Origin: Spartobacteria bacterium UBA5019
GTDB lineage: Bacteria > Verrucomicrobiota > Verrucomicrobiia > Chthoniobacterales > Terrimicrobiaceae
Assembly (NCBI GenBank): GCA_002396485.1
Contig: DGXZ01000087.1
Coordinates: forward strand, 41,345-74,259
Direction: 5' to 3'
Length of the DNA stretch: 32,915 nt
The notes under the pieces were generated by a model. It worked only from the letters and a program-made list of their open reading frames with translations, ran no database searches and was not told the DNA's origin. The translations under genes were made by a program, and so were the position numbers. The first letter of the stretch is position 1. Each line of letters begins with the position of its first letter. Below are positions 1 through 8,385 of the stretch, one piece after another.

Positions 1-152
1 CCCTTGCCATTGGTTCCGGCGACATGAAGAAAACGCAAGCGCTGATGCGGATTTCCGATGGCTCCGAGCAGACGATGTGTATTGTCGAGGCCGAGCTTGA
101 TTCCAGTGAACTGGGTGTCGTTCAACCAATCCAGCGCTTCTTGGAAATTCAC
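1..152 (-). CDS. folC: Folylpolyglutamate / dihydrofolate synthase, N-terminal part (runs off the left edge)
   Basis: Only the first 50 codons are present. They read from a GTG start and reach the P-loop, visible as HVAGTNGKG, which is the ATP-binding signature of the Mur-ligase/FolC family. The preceding residues (EALDWLNDTQFTGIKLGLDN) match the usual FolC N-terminus, where a helix leads into the G-x-K-x-G-L segment. The enzyme adds glutamate to folates in the cytoplasm. The GTG start overlaps the accD stop as GTGA, which suggests translational coupling. accD–folC adjacency is also seen in proteobacteria. Most of the protein lies outside the window, so mono- versus bifunctionality cannot be judged. 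Confidence 0.88.
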   Translation of the reverse strand, partial: MNFQEALDWLNDTQFTGIKLGLDNTHRLLGAIGNPHQRLRFLHVAGTNGK

Positions 153-991
153 TTCGTGCCGAGGTAGGCGAGCAAATCTCCAAGTGTTTGGCGCATTTTC
201 TGGCGGGGCACGATAAGATCGACGAGTCCGTGCTTTTCAAGAAACTCGGCAGTTTGAAAATCCGGAGGAAGTGTCTGGTGCGTGGTCTCACGAATGACCC
301 GGGGACCGGCAAATCCGATCATCGCTTTCGGCTCGGCGATGATGACATCGCCCAGGGAGGCGTAACTGGCCATGACGCCTGCCGTGGTGGGATTTGTGAG
401 AACCGTGATATATGGCAGCTTAGCCTCGGCGTGCAGTGCAAGGGCGCCGCTGGTTTTGGCCATTTGCATGAGACTCAGCATTCCCTCATACATCCGAGCA
501 CCGCCGGAGGCGCAGACGAGAATGACAGGGAGCTTGTTCTTCGTGGAAAATTCAATGATGCGTGTGATTTTTTCTCCCACGACCGACCCCATGGTGGCGG
601 CAAGGAAGTTGAAGTCCATGACACCCAGCCCCACAAGGCGTCCGTTGATTTTCCCAGCCCCTGTGGTGACGGCGTCAACAAGTCCCGTCTTCTGTTTGTA
701 ATTCTGGAGGCGGTCCGCATAAGTCGTCACGCCCTTGAATCCGAGTGGATCAACCGAGGTCATCGAGGCATCGTGTTCTTCAAAAGAATCCGGATCGAGG
801 AGGCTTTCGATGCGTTCGCGGGAGCCGAGGTTGAAATGGTGATCGCACTTTGGGCAGACCTGCAGATTCTCGGAGAGAGCGAGGTTGTGGATGACTTCGC
901 CGCAAGACGGGCACTTGGTCCAGAGACCGGAGGGCATCTCACGGGTTTTGCTGCCAAGAGATCGGAGGATGGGTTTTTTAAAGATGGCCAT
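149..991 (-). CDS. accD: Acetyl-CoA carboxylase carboxyltransferase subunit beta
   Basis: This 280-residue protein has the usual bacterial AccD length and layout. An N-terminal zinc ribbon has Cys27, Cys30, Cys46 and Cys49 (CPSC and CPKC pairs). A carboxyltransferase (crotonase-fold) domain follows, with the typical segments GLGVMDFNFLAATMGSVVGEK and ASGGARMYEGMLSLMQMAKT. With AccA it transfers the carboxyl group from carboxybiotin to acetyl-CoA, the first committed step of fatty-acid synthesis. The ATG at 991 gives the standard MAIFKKP start. It lies 15 bases after comF and overlaps folC by four bases. accA is not in the window. Confidence 0.97.
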   Translation of the reverse strand: MAIFKKPILRSLGSKTREMPSGLWTKCPSCGEVIHNLALSENLQVCPKCDHHFNLGSRERIESLLDPDSFEEHDASMTSVDPLGFKGVTTYADRLQNYKQKTGLVDAVTTGAGKINGRLVGLGVMDFNFLAATMGSVVGEKITRIIEFSTKNKLPVILVCASGGARMYEGMLSLMQMAKTSGALALHAEAKLPYITVLTNPTTAGVMASYASLGDVIIAEPKAMIGFAGPRVIRETTHQTLPPDFQTAEFLEKHGLVDLIVPRQKMRQTLGDLLAYLGTK

Positions 992-1006
992 GGTGTGAAT
1001 TGCTTT

Positions 1007-1720
1007 CTAACCGCGCGCCAGAGTGAGAGCGCGAACGGACTCTGCTCCCTGCTCCAGAAGGATGGCCGCACAGGCATCGAGAGTCGATCCAGTTGTCAGC
1101 ACATCATCAATCAGAAGCAGGTTTTGATCTGTCACATCGGCATTCTTGCGCAGTGAAAAAGCATTCCGCAAGTTTTGCCTTCGCTCGGCACGGTCGAGCG
1201 CTGTCTGGGTGCCCGTGTAGCGACTGCGCACGAGAACATCCCTCACGGGAAGGCCGGAGGCGCGGGAAAGCTGTCCGGCGAGGAGAGCTGCTTGATTGAA
1301 TTCACGTTCGCGGAGGCGTTTTGAGTGCAGGGGCACCGGCACTATGGCATCGAAATCCTGCCCCGAGAGGCGCGAGTCTTCAAGTCCTTGAGCCAGAATC
1401 CTGCCAAGAATTTTCACAATCCAAATTTCACGACTGTATTTAACCCTGTGGATCAATTCGCGAATGACGCGGCGGCTGCGCGCAACGGACACCGCGCACT
1501 CAAAGTGAAACGCAGCCCCTCGGCAGTTTGGGCACTCGAACTCAGCGGAGATTCCGTCGAATGGTTGCGAGCAGATCTGGCAGCGTGGAATCTGGATGAA
1601 TTCGATAGTAGCCGCGCACGCAGGGCAGAAATCGTGCAAGGATTCAACTTTCACCGCGCAACCGGCGCAATGCGGGGGAAAGAAAAGAGAGAAGAGGGTT
1701 TCAAGAAGTGCGTGAGACAC
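1007..1720 (-). CDS. comF: ComF family phosphoribosyltransferase-like protein
   Basis: The protein has about 237 residues. An N-terminal zinc-finger region has paired cysteines (HCAGC near residues 17-21, CPAC near 32-35, then CQIC and CPNC). A type I phosphoribosyltransferase fold follows, with the PRPP loop visible as LLIDDVLTTGSTLDACA. ComF proteins take part in DNA uptake during natural transformation in some bacteria, but the family is widespread and its chemistry is not settled. The frame is open well upstream of the chosen start. I picked the GTG at 1720 because it places the start about 14 residues before the FPPHC motif, as in relatives. A TTG five codons upstream is possible. It overlaps the CPBP protease gene by 20 bases. 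Confidence 0.88.
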   Translation of the reverse strand: MSHALLETLFSLFFPPHCAGCAVKVESLHDFCPACAATIEFIQIPRCQICSQPFDGISAEFECPNCRGAAFHFECAVSVARSRRVIRELIHRVKYSREIWIVKILGRILAQGLEDSRLSGQDFDAIVPVPLHSKRLREREFNQAALLAGQLSRASGLPVRDVLVRSRYTGTQTALDRAERRQNLRNAFSLRKNADVTDQNLLLIDDVLTTGSTLDACAAILLEQGAESVRALTLARG

Positions 1721-2630
1721 GGCGAAGGTAAACCCAAACAAGCACGCAGGTCGCAAGAAGAACGAAAGCCGGAATGAGGCCGGTTGGCACAGCGCCACTA
1801 ACCACATTGGGACCAACCCATGGCAAGAGGCTGTCTGGAGGCTTCGGACGGAACTGTGCAACAAGTTGAAGCGACTGTTGGCCGAAGATCCATCCGGCAT
1901 GGAGTCCAATGGGGATAAAAAGTGAGCGCGTCTGAAGGGTGGCGTAAGCGAGAAGAAGCCCGGCAATGAACAGCGAAAGAAAACCCCACCCCAGCAGGGG
2001 CCATGGCGGCGCGCTGGAAAACGCGAGTGGCAACTGCTCGAAGCCACTCAACCATCCAACCGGAACCTCAAGAGCCTGACGCGAGGTGCGCATGAAATGA
2101 ACCACTGCAAACAAGACGGCCGATAAAAGAGCCGCAACATAGCGTGGCATCACAGCAACAGCGAGTCCTAGCAACACACCCCGGAAGAGGAATTCTTCGA
2201 TCGTGGACACGACAGCCGCTGTGCCGCCAATGCGAAGGAATCCTACCGAATCGAAATTGGGCTTGGGTGAAAAAACTCCTGAAAGCACGTAGCCCGCTCC
2301 AAGCAGAATGACTGGAACCAATGCCAGCAGGAAGCCGGATATGAGGTCACGTCGCCATTGGAGGTTGGGCTGCAGGCCAAGGTCGGAGAACCCCCTGATT
2401 CCGATGCCACGAAAGGCCGGCAAGAGCAGAACAATGGCGGAAATCTGAACACTCCGGCTGAAGTAGCGGTGGAATGGAAACCCCTTCACGACGGGAAGGA
2501 CGCCGATCTCGGCAAGCCATGTGCCGACCCAATAGAGCGGCGGCGAGAGAAGGCAGGCGAGTAGTACCACACCTGCAAAGTAGGCAAAAAGGCGCAAGAG
2601 AGTTTGAAGACCGGCCGGTTTGGAATTCAC
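1701..2630 (-). CDS. CPBP family intramembrane glutamic endopeptidase (CAAX-protease-like membrane protein)
   Basis: This 309-residue protein is strongly hydrophobic, with roughly eight membrane segments. It carries the three CPBP (Abi/CAAX protease) motifs: EEFLFRG with Glu145, Glu146 and Arg150, FAVVHF with His178, and LHAGW with His244. Members cleave membrane-embedded or prenylated substrates, or act in bacteriocin immunity and signalling. The substrate here is unknown. It is the first gene of a minus-strand group leading into comF–accD–folC. It is divergent from bioA, with only 32 bases between the two starts, so each promoter must lie at least partly inside the other gene. Confidence 0.88.
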   Translation of the reverse strand: MNSKPAGLQTLLRLFAYFAGVVLLACLLSPPLYWVGTWLAEIGVLPVVKGFPFHRYFSRSVQISAIVLLLPAFRGIGIRGFSDLGLQPNLQWRRDLISGFLLALVPVILLGAGYVLSGVFSPKPNFDSVGFLRIGGTAAVVSTIEEFLFRGVLLGLAVAVMPRYVAALLSAVLFAVVHFMRTSRQALEVPVGWLSGFEQLPLAFSSAPPWPLLGWGFLSLFIAGLLLAYATLQTRSLFIPIGLHAGWIFGQQSLQLVAQFRPKPPDSLLPWVGPNVVSGAVPTGLIPAFVLLATCVLVWVYLRRVSRTS

Positions 2631-2662
2631 GACATGATTTCTATGAGTTAAACACGCCTCCT

Positions 2663-3979
2663 ATGCGAGATGTTTGGAATACGCAGGCACTGGTCGAGAG
2701 CGATAAAAAGCATCTTTGGCATCCCTTCACGCCAATGCGGGATTGGTGCGCAGAGGACCACTCGCCAGTTGTCCTAGTTCGAGGCCAGGGGGCTTGGCTT
2801 GAGGACAGCGAAGGTCGTCGCTACTTGGATGGCAATTCGTCGATTTGGACGAATATCCACGGCCACGCCCACCCCAAAATCAACCGGGCCATTCAAGACC
2901 AACTCGAGCGGGTGGCCCATGTTTCCTTTCTTGGAACAACGAATCCCCCTGCCATAGAGCTCGCCACGAGGCTTTCAGGCTATTTTCCCGAGGGCACTTT
3001 GGAGCGGGTTTTTCTGAGCGATGACGGCTCCACCGCTGTTGAAGCTGCTATGAAAATGGCGGTTCAGTTTTGGCAGATGGCAGGCCACATGAACCGCTCG
3101 CGCTTCATCACATTTGAGAACGCCTACCATGGGGACACACTCGGCGCGGCAAGTCTTGGTGGAATTGGAGCGTTCCAGAGGGGTGTGACCGGGCATCAGT
3201 TCCCTGTTACTCGCATCAGCGGACCCGAAGAACTCGATGCGCTGCCCGGGTTTCACCATGGCGATGTGGCTGCTGTTGTCATCGAGCCGTTGATTCAAGG
3301 CGCGGCTGGCATGAAAACATGGCCCAAGGGAATGCTGCGATCGCTACGGAAGAAGTGCGATGAGGCCGGTGTGTTTTTGATATTGGATGAAGTGATGACC
3401 GGCTTCGGGCGGACAGGGACAATGTTTGCGTGTCAGCAAGAAGAGGTGATTCCCGACTTTCTTTGTCTCGCGAAGGGCCTGACCGGCGGGTATGTGCCAC
3501 TCGCTGCGACTCTGACCACGGCGAAGGTATTTGATGCCTTTCTCGGCGATGTCGAAGAGGGAAAGACGTTCTACTATGGACACAGTTACTCGGGAAACCC
3601 GGTCGGTTGCGCCGCAGCGCTGGCGAGCCTGGATGTTTTCCGCGACGAGTGTGTGCTGGAAAAAATGGCTCCGAAAATTGAGCGATTGGGCGAGTTGCTG
3701 GCCGAGATAAAAAATGAGCCTGGCATTTATGAAACCCGCCAGTGTGGATTGATAGCCGGCATCGAAGTTCGCCAGAGGAACGGTGCGGCCTTTCCATGGA
3801 TGATGCGTGTGGGAGCAAAAATCTGCCTGGCTGCGAGACGATATGGAATCCTGACCAGGCCAGTTCTCGACACAATCGTCTTCATGCCGCCCTTGTGCGT
3901 GACATTGGAGGAGATGGCAGATGGGATGCGGGCGATCCGCACTGCCGCAAAGGAAGTACTGATGGAGGCTGATCCCTGA
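2663..3979 (+). CDS. bioA: Adenosylmethionine-8-amino-7-oxononanoate aminotransferase
   Basis: This is a 438-residue class III aminotransferase that makes 7,8-diaminopelargonate in biotin synthesis. BioA rather than a generic aminotransferase is indicated by the N-terminal HLWHPFTPM and by NSSIWTNIHGHAHP, with Tyr155-His156-Gly157 further on. The PLP site shows Asp242 (LDEVMTGFGRTG) and Lys271 (CLAKGLTGGYVPL). The frame is open 63 codons further upstream, but that part is a shadow of the protease gene. The ATG at 2663 gives the family-standard start. No convincing Shine-Dalgarno precedes it. No other bio gene is in the window. Confidence 0.96.
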   Translation: MRDVWNTQALVESDKKHLWHPFTPMRDWCAEDHSPVVLVRGQGAWLEDSEGRRYLDGNSSIWTNIHGHAHPKINRAIQDQLERVAHVSFLGTTNPPAIELATRLSGYFPEGTLERVFLSDDGSTAVEAAMKMAVQFWQMAGHMNRSRFITFENAYHGDTLGAASLGGIGAFQRGVTGHQFPVTRISGPEELDALPGFHHGDVAAVVIEPLIQGAAGMKTWPKGMLRSLRKKCDEAGVFLILDEVMTGFGRTGTMFACQQEEVIPDFLCLAKGLTGGYVPLAATLTTAKVFDAFLGDVEEGKTFYYGHSYSGNPVGCAAALASLDVFRDECVLEKMAPKIERLGELLAEIKNEPGIYETRQCGLIAGIEVRQRNGAAFPWMMRVGAKICLAARRYGILTRPVLDTIVFMPPLCVTLEEMADGMRAIRTAAKEVLMEADP

Positions 3980-4008
3980 AGCTGGTCAGGGATTGCGTCC
4001 AGCTTTTT
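3972..4008. terminator. Convergent-gene hairpin pair between bioA and the amidase
   Basis: Two overlapping inverted repeats are visible. The first is a perfect 8-base pair repeat (ATCCCTGA at 3972-3979, TCAGGGAT at 3986-3993) whose arms contain the two stop codons, TGA of bioA and TCA (the minus-strand TGA) of the amidase. The second pairs AAGCTGG (3979-3985) with CCAGCTT (3999-4005), followed on the plus strand by TTTT to 4008. It resembles an intrinsic terminator for bioA. The two cannot form fully at once. Terminator activity is inferred. Confidence 0.5.
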
Positions 4009-4663
4009 CAGCAAGAATGCCTCTGGCAACAGACTCTGCGAGCCGTTGACGGCCAGCGCCAGTTTGAAGAATCCGGTTTTCGGAGGGATTCGAAACAAAT
4101 CCTAATTCGCAGAGCACGGCCGGACGTTTGTTGTTCTTGAGAACATAAAAACCCCGCTGCTTGATGCCTCTGTTCAGGGATCCGGAATTTTTCACGACTT
4201 CTCGTTGAATGTTGGCAGCAAGACGGGAGCTGCGTGGACTGTAAAAGAAGGTTTCCACGCCCGATGGTTTGGACTTTTTCACCCAATTGTAGTGGATACT
4301 TATAAAGACGACGTTCCGAAGGCTGTTCGAACGCGCGACGCGTTGATCCAGCGGAATAAAATAATCCCCTGAGCGCGTTTCAACGACTCGCAAGCCGGAT
4401 GAGCGGAGAATGCGAGAAACCCTGCGAGCCGTATCAAGGGTGAGCTGTTTTTCAGGCGCACCTTTTGCCGACTTGGCTCCCGAGTCGTGTCCGCCATGAC
4501 CCGCATCGATGACCACGGTATTGAAATCTCCCGCAGCTTGCAGGCCGCGCGGGGAACGGAAGGTCTCGGTAGTCTGGCAGCCTGAGAGCAGAAAAACCGC
4601 CAGCACGCAGGCGATCAAGGCCTGAAGACGGGCTAAGTGGCGGTTTGCTCGATATGTTTCCAT
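3986..4663 (-). CDS. N-acetylmuramoyl-L-alanine amidase (Amidase_3), predicted lipoprotein
   Basis: This protein of about 225 residues hydrolyses the bond between muramic acid and the stem peptide. It has a lipoprotein signal ending in LLSGC. The Amidase_3 zinc site is visible as VIDAGHGGHDSG (His), a Glu shortly after (PEKQLTLDTARR) and FISIHYNW (His), with the catalytic Glu in LCELGFVSN. The frame is open to 4759, but the ATG at 4663 is chosen because GGGAGGAC lies just upstream, one of the few good Shine-Dalgarno sequences here, and because it gives a proper signal peptide. It converges on bioA with six bases between stops and diverges from hisF. Confidence 0.92.
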   Translation of the reverse strand: METYRANRHLARLQALIACVLAVFLLSGCQTTETFRSPRGLQAAGDFNTVVIDAGHGGHDSGAKSAKGAPEKQLTLDTARRVSRILRSSGLRVVETRSGDYFIPLDQRVARSNSLRNVVFISIHYNWVKKSKPSGVETFFYSPRSSRLAANIQREVVKNSGSLNRGIKQRGFYVLKNNKRPAVLCELGFVSNPSENRILQTGAGRQRLAESVARGILAEKAGRNP

Positions 4664-4777
4664 GAAGTCCTCCCTGCATCCCCACACGTGCAGGATGCAA
4701 CACAATAGGAACCGATGCGCGGCAGGCGCAATCATTTTAGTCTCGATTTCACAGACCATGCGCGGATTGTTGAAGCC

Positions 4778-5548
4778 ATGTTGGCAAAACGAGTGATTCC
4801 ATGTCTGGATGTGACCGATGGTCGCGTCGTGAAGGGAACGAAATTTCTGAATCTCCGCGATGCGGGCGATCCTGTGGAGTGTGCGAAGATGTATGACCGA
4901 CAGGGAGCCGATGAACTCGTTTTTCTGGACATCACGGCATCCAGCGACGGCCGCGCCACAATGGTTTCAGTCGTCGAGCGCACAGCCGAGCAGTGCTTCA
5001 TGCCACTCACGGTGGGTGGAGGTATTCGAGCTGTGGAGGATTTCCGCACAATGCTTCGAGCCGGTGCAGACAAGGTGAGCGTGAACACATCAGCTCTCCA
5101 ACGGCCTGAACTCATCAGTGAGGCGGCGGACGCCTTCGGTTCGCAATGCGTCGTGGTAGCGGTGGACGCCAAGCGCGACGGGCCCGGGAAGTGGAGGGTT
5201 TACACGCATGGAGGCCGAAAGCCCACCGAGCGCGACGCAATCCAGTGGATCGTTGAGGCAGCAAAGCGCGGCGCGGGTGAGATCCTGCTGACAAGCATGG
5301 ATGCCGACGGCACCTGCGGCGGGTATGATTTGGAATTGACGCGAGCCGTCTCCGAGGCCGTGGGAATACCGGTGATTGCCAGCGGAGGCGCCGGCGAACT
5401 CCAACACCTCGCCGATGTGCTGCGAGATGGTCTCGCCGACGCCGTGCTCGCCGCGAGCATCTTTCATTTCGGCAAACACACCGTCGCCGAAGCCAAGGCG
5501 CACCTGGCCTCACAGGGACTGCCGGTGCGAAAAAGATTCGACGATTGA
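4778..5548 (+). CDS. hisF: Imidazole glycerol phosphate synthase subunit HisF
   Basis: This 256-residue TIM-barrel cyclase makes imidazole glycerol phosphate and AICAR in histidine synthesis, using ammonia from HisH. The start MLAKRVIPCLDV is diagnostic, with catalytic Asp11. The second catalytic aspartate, Asp130, is in VVAVDAKRDG. Phosphate-binding glycines appear in LTVGGGIR and VIASGGAGE. The frame opens earlier (4715), but ATG 4778 matches the family N-terminus. No other his gene is present. A Fur-family gene follows after 27 bases on the same strand, so hisF sits outside a classical histidine operon. Confidence 0.97.
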   Translation: MLAKRVIPCLDVTDGRVVKGTKFLNLRDAGDPVECAKMYDRQGADELVFLDITASSDGRATMVSVVERTAEQCFMPLTVGGGIRAVEDFRTMLRAGADKVSVNTSALQRPELISEAADAFGSQCVVVAVDAKRDGPGKWRVYTHGGRKPTERDAIQWIVEAAKRGAGEILLTSMDADGTCGGYDLELTRAVSEAVGIPVIASGGAGELQHLADVLRDGLADAVLAASIFHFGKHTVAEAKAHLASQGLPVRKRFDD

Positions 5549-5575
5549 TCGAGGTGCCGAAGACGTTATTTTTGA

Positions 5576-6025
5576 ATGATGAACCGAACCGAAGCCGCAT
5601 TCACTCCGGAGAGCGTTACAGAGATTCTGCGCCGCGAGGGACTGCGAATCACTTGCAACCGACGTGGCATTCTTCAAGCGCTCTTCAAGTCGGGGCGGCC
5701 CATGAGCCTGCAGGAAATCCAGTCCGCCGCATCAAGTCACGAAGGGGCCCACCCGGACTATGCCACTGTTTTTCGAATGATCCTGCTGATGGAAAAGCTG
5801 CATCTGGTGCACAAGGTGAATTTGCAGCGGTCGTGCAGTTACTACGAGATCAGCGATCCGCGCAAACACTACGATCACCTGATCTGCCGCTCATGCGGGA
5901 GCGTGGTGCTTATAGACATCCCATGCCCCATCGGAGATGCGGAGAAGCGGATTGCCCAGCAATATGGATTCCGCGACCTGAGTCACTCGCTGGAGTTTTT
6001 CGGCGTGTGTGCCACATGCCCGTGA
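5576..6025 (+). CDS. Fur-family metal-responsive transcriptional regulator
   Basis: This 149-residue protein has the Fur layout. A winged-helix DNA-binding domain (about residues 12-85, with LRITCNRRGILQAL and DYATVFRMILLMEK) is followed by the dimerisation and metal domain starting at KHYDHLICRSCG. Zinc-type cysteines are Cys104, Cys107, Cys145 and Cys148, and His98 and His101 could bind regulatory metal. Whether it is Fur, Zur or PerR cannot be decided from sequence. Two adjacent ATG codons (5576 and 5579) could start it. It follows hisF closely and ends before a strong terminator. Confidence 0.9.
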   Translation: MMNRTEAAFTPESVTEILRREGLRITCNRRGILQALFKSGRPMSLQEIQSAASSHEGAHPDYATVFRMILLMEKLHLVHKVNLQRSCSYYEISDPRKHYDHLICRSCGSVVLIDIPCPIGDAEKRIAQQYGFRDLSHSLEFFGVCATCP

Positions 6026-6065
6026 GGCGATGAGTCCCATAGGGTGAACCATTTTTTTGGTAAAT

Positions 6066-6105
6066 AAAAAGACCCGTTCAGCGCACAGCCAAACGGGTCT
6101 TTTTT
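6066..6105. terminator. Strong bidirectional intrinsic terminator between fur-like and HU genes
   Basis: A 13-base-pair inverted repeat is present: AAAAAGACCCGTT at 6066-6078 and AACGGGTCTTTTT at 6092-6104. It has a 13-base loop and one more T at 6105. The GC core flanked by A-run and T-run is the classical symmetric form that terminates converging transcripts. It serves the Fur-family gene on the plus strand and the HU gene on the minus strand. It is the best terminator in the window. Confidence 0.93.
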
Positions 6106-6120
6106 AAGCGGAGGGGAAAG

Positions 6121-6390
6121 TTAGATCGCTCCTTTGAATGCTTTGCCAGGAACGAAACGAACAGTCTTCGAAGCCTTGATCTTGATCTTCGCGCCAGTCT
6201 TAGGATTCACGCCAGTGCGGGCTTTGCGATTGCTGATTTTGAAGGTGCCGAAGCCGATGAGCTGGACGGTCTTTGTTTTTTTGACGCCGAGTTTGATGGC
6301 ATCGATGACGGCGTTCACAGCGCGCTCTGCGTCTGCTTTGGTGGAGTCGAGGGTTTTTTGGACTGCTACGGTGAGTTCAACTTTGTTCAT
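6121..6390 (-). CDS. HU/IHF-family DNA-binding protein
   Basis: This 89-residue protein has the standard HU length and signature: an N-terminal helical dimerisation part (MNKVELTVAVQKTL) and the beta-arm region with IGFGTFKISNRKARTG, a conserved Asn-Pro at the arm tip (VNPKTG) and the closing KTVRFVPGKAFK. HU bends and compacts DNA as a homodimer or heterodimer. It is a single gene: upstream lies PBP2, about 105 bases away, and downstream the strong terminator. A perfect TTGACA on the minus strand (6467-6462) about 70 bases upstream could be a -35 element, but no good -10 is seen. Confidence 0.96.
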   Translation of the reverse strand: MNKVELTVAVQKTLDSTKADAERAVNAVIDAIKLGVKKTKTVQLIGFGTFKISNRKARTGVNPKTGAKIKIKASKTVRFVPGKAFKGAI

Positions 6391-6438
6391 GGTTTTGTAT
6401 GTTTGGTGGAGTTGGTTGGAATTAGACTGACGGTGTGA

Positions 6439-6467
6439 AGAGCAACAAATGAGCGGCTCTCTGTCAA
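6439..6467 (-). promoter_or_regulatory. Weak promoter candidate for the HU gene
   Basis: On the minus strand a perfect TTGACA (6467-6462) is followed after 17 bases by TGCTCT (6444-6439), which matches TATAAT at only two positions. The -35 box is convincing as a string, the -10 is not. The implied leader is about 42 bases. Listed because HU must have its own promoter in this 105-base gap. Confidence 0.3.
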
Positions 6468-6495
6468 GCGGAGCGGATATTTTTCTGAATTTTTT

Positions 6496-8385
6496 TCAGT
6501 TCGATTCATCAATAGGAACGGCTGCTGGCGCGGTGAGATCGGGCGCCGGCGAGGGAGTCGCCTGGGGAGCGGCGGGGGAAGAGTTTTTTTTGGAAGTGGA
6601 GGTTTTATAGATTTCCCTGAAGAGTTTTCCGATAAGCGGAGCAGCGTGCGATCCGCCACCAGTCTTCACACCGGGCTCTCCCTCGTAGAGTGCGGCGAAG
6701 GAATACTTGGGATTATCCGCTGGCAGAAAACCTGCAAACCACGCTGCGATGCGCTGGCGATCGGTCGGCCCCCACTGGGCGGTTCCGGTTTTGCCGGCAA
6801 CATCGATTCCTTTCACGGCCGCTTGGTGGGCTGTTCCCAAGCCATCACTCGTCACGCCAACCAGTGCGCGCCGGAGTTCATCACGGACCTCCGGCGCCAC
6901 GGGAATCTGCTCGCGAATCCGGTCGGGATAGGCAGCGACAACTTTGTTGTCGATTGACTGCACTTGAAGAACCAGGCGGGCCTGATGGAGGAACCCTCCA
7001 TTAGCCATGACGCTCATGGCCTGCGCCATTTGGAGAGGACTGATGAGAATGTCGCCTTGACCGATTGAGAGGTTTGCCACGTCACCGCCTTTGAGTGTGC
7101 GCTTGTGAACGCGGAGCATGTAGTCGTCGTCGGGGATGTTTCCCGAGGACTCGGAGCGGAGAGGAATGCCGGTGCGGCGCCCGAGTCCAATCCGCTTTGC
7201 ATAGTCGATGATAGGAGCTGCCCCCATCTTCAGGCCTGCCTGGTAGAACCAGGTATTACACGACTGCGTGAGAGCCTCCTTGAAGGTAAGTCGTCCGGCG
7301 TCGACTTTTTTCCAGTTGCGAAACGTGTGGTCGCCGACTGTGAAAGATGTTGGGCAGGTGAAGGTCTCTTTTGGACTAATGCGACCCGTTTCCAGCCCTG
7401 CGAATCCTACGAACGTCTTGAATGTGGAACCAGGCGGATAGGCCGAGCGGAATGCACGCGGGACGAGCGGGTCGGCAGGATCGTTCGAGTAGCGTGCAAA
7501 AACATCCTGTCTCACAACCGGAACAAAATCGTTCGGGTTGAATGCCGGGTAGGAGGCCATGGTGAGGATTTCTCCATTATTGGGATCCATAACGACGAGC
7601 GCTCCCCGGTTTGTATTTTTTGCGAGGACTTTTTCGGCCTCTTGCTGCAGTGGGAGGTCAATCGTGGTTACGACATTGTAGCCTGGCACAGGCTGGCGGG
7701 CCACGCGTTCGGAGACTTTTTTGCCATTTGAGTCGAATGTGATTTGCAGGAGACCGGGTTGCCCACGCAGTTCGCGGTCGAAGACCTGCTCGAGCCCTTC
7801 GCGTCCCTCACTCTCGGAGAAAATGAGGTCGTTGTTTTCGATCGGGCGCGAGGAGAGCGGCGCCTCGTAGCCGGTGTATCCAATGATGTGCGCGGCGAGC
7901 GGGCCATTAGGATAGAAACGCACATACGTTTGGCGGAGCACCTGGTTGGGCGACATGCCGCGCTGTACGGCGGAGAGTTCGCGTGGGAGAAGGTCCGTCG
8001 CTATATCCAGCGGCAGCACGCCACGGTTCTTGTAGTGGTTCAGAATCGCGGCATCCGAGAGGCGCATGTCCCTGTTGATCAATCCCGACGCCATGGCCAT
8101 CTGCTGGCGGGCAAAGGAGAGGATTTTTGAATCCGGCCAATCTAATGGAGTGGGGAAGCTAATGGCGAGATTGTAGCTAACGCGACTCTGGGCGAGAGGC
8201 TGTCCATTGCGATCCGTGATCTGTCCTCGCGGTGCGGGGATGAGAAGCGAGAATGTACGAGCTTTGTTCTGTGTCTCCCAAGTGGGCTTGGGGTTTTCAA
8301 CCACGCCGGTATTGTCGATCATTGTCTCGCGGGCCACGAGGATCGCAGGAAAAAGAAAAACTGCAGCGAACCGGGAAAATTTCAT
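6496..8385 (-). CDS. mrdA: Penicillin-binding protein 2 (class B, elongation-type transpeptidase)
   Basis: This 629-residue protein has a short N-terminal hydrophobic anchor (residues 6-18), a PBP dimerisation domain (about 45-215, with PAPRGQITDRNGQPLA), and a transpeptidase domain. The catalytic motifs are STFK (Ser320, Lys323), SCN (375-377) and KTG (532-534). A Pro/Ala-rich tail follows residue 590. It cross-links peptidoglycan, most likely with RodA in cell elongation. The start at 8385 gives the membrane anchor directly. The frame is open earlier, but the extra residues are not protein-like. mreC, mreD and rodA, frequent neighbours, are absent. The gene stands alone between HU and a 299-base gap. 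Confidence 0.93.
   Translation of the reverse strand: MKFSRFAAVFLFPAILVARETMIDNTGVVENPKPTWETQNKARTFSLLIPAPRGQITDRNGQPLAQSRVSYNLAISFPTPLDWPDSKILSFARQQMAMASGLINRDMRLSDAAILNHYKNRGVLPLDIATDLLPRELSAVQRGMSPNQVLRQTYVRFYPNGPLAAHIIGYTGYEAPLSSRPIENNDLIFSESEGREGLEQVFDRELRGQPGLLQITFDSNGKKVSERVARQPVPGYNVVTTIDLPLQQEAEKVLAKNTNRGALVVMDPNNGEILTMASYPAFNPNDFVPVVRQDVFARYSNDPADPLVPRAFRSAYPPGSTFKTFVGFAGLETGRISPKETFTCPTSFTVGDHTFRNWKKVDAGRLTFKEALTQSCNTWFYQAGLKMGAAPIIDYAKRIGLGRRTGIPLRSESSGNIPDDDYMLRVHKRTLKGGDVANLSIGQGDILISPLQMAQAMSVMANGGFLHQARLVLQVQSIDNKVVAAYPDRIREQIPVAPEVRDELRRALVGVTSDGLGTAHQAAVKGIDVAGKTGTAQWGPTDRQRIAAWFAGFLPADNPKYSFAALYEGEPGVKTGGGSHAAPLIGKLFREIYKTSTSKKNSSPAAPQATPSPAPDLTAPAAVPIDESN

Noticed and set aside
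188..1156. 322-codon plus-strand open frame opposite accD and comF
   Set aside because: It is antisense to two strongly supported genes, and its protein lacks any family pattern. Long antisense frames are expected in GC-rich coding DNA.
2474..2662. N-terminal extension of bioA
   Set aside because: These 63 codons overlap the divergent CPBP protease gene, and the BioA family start matches ATG 2663.
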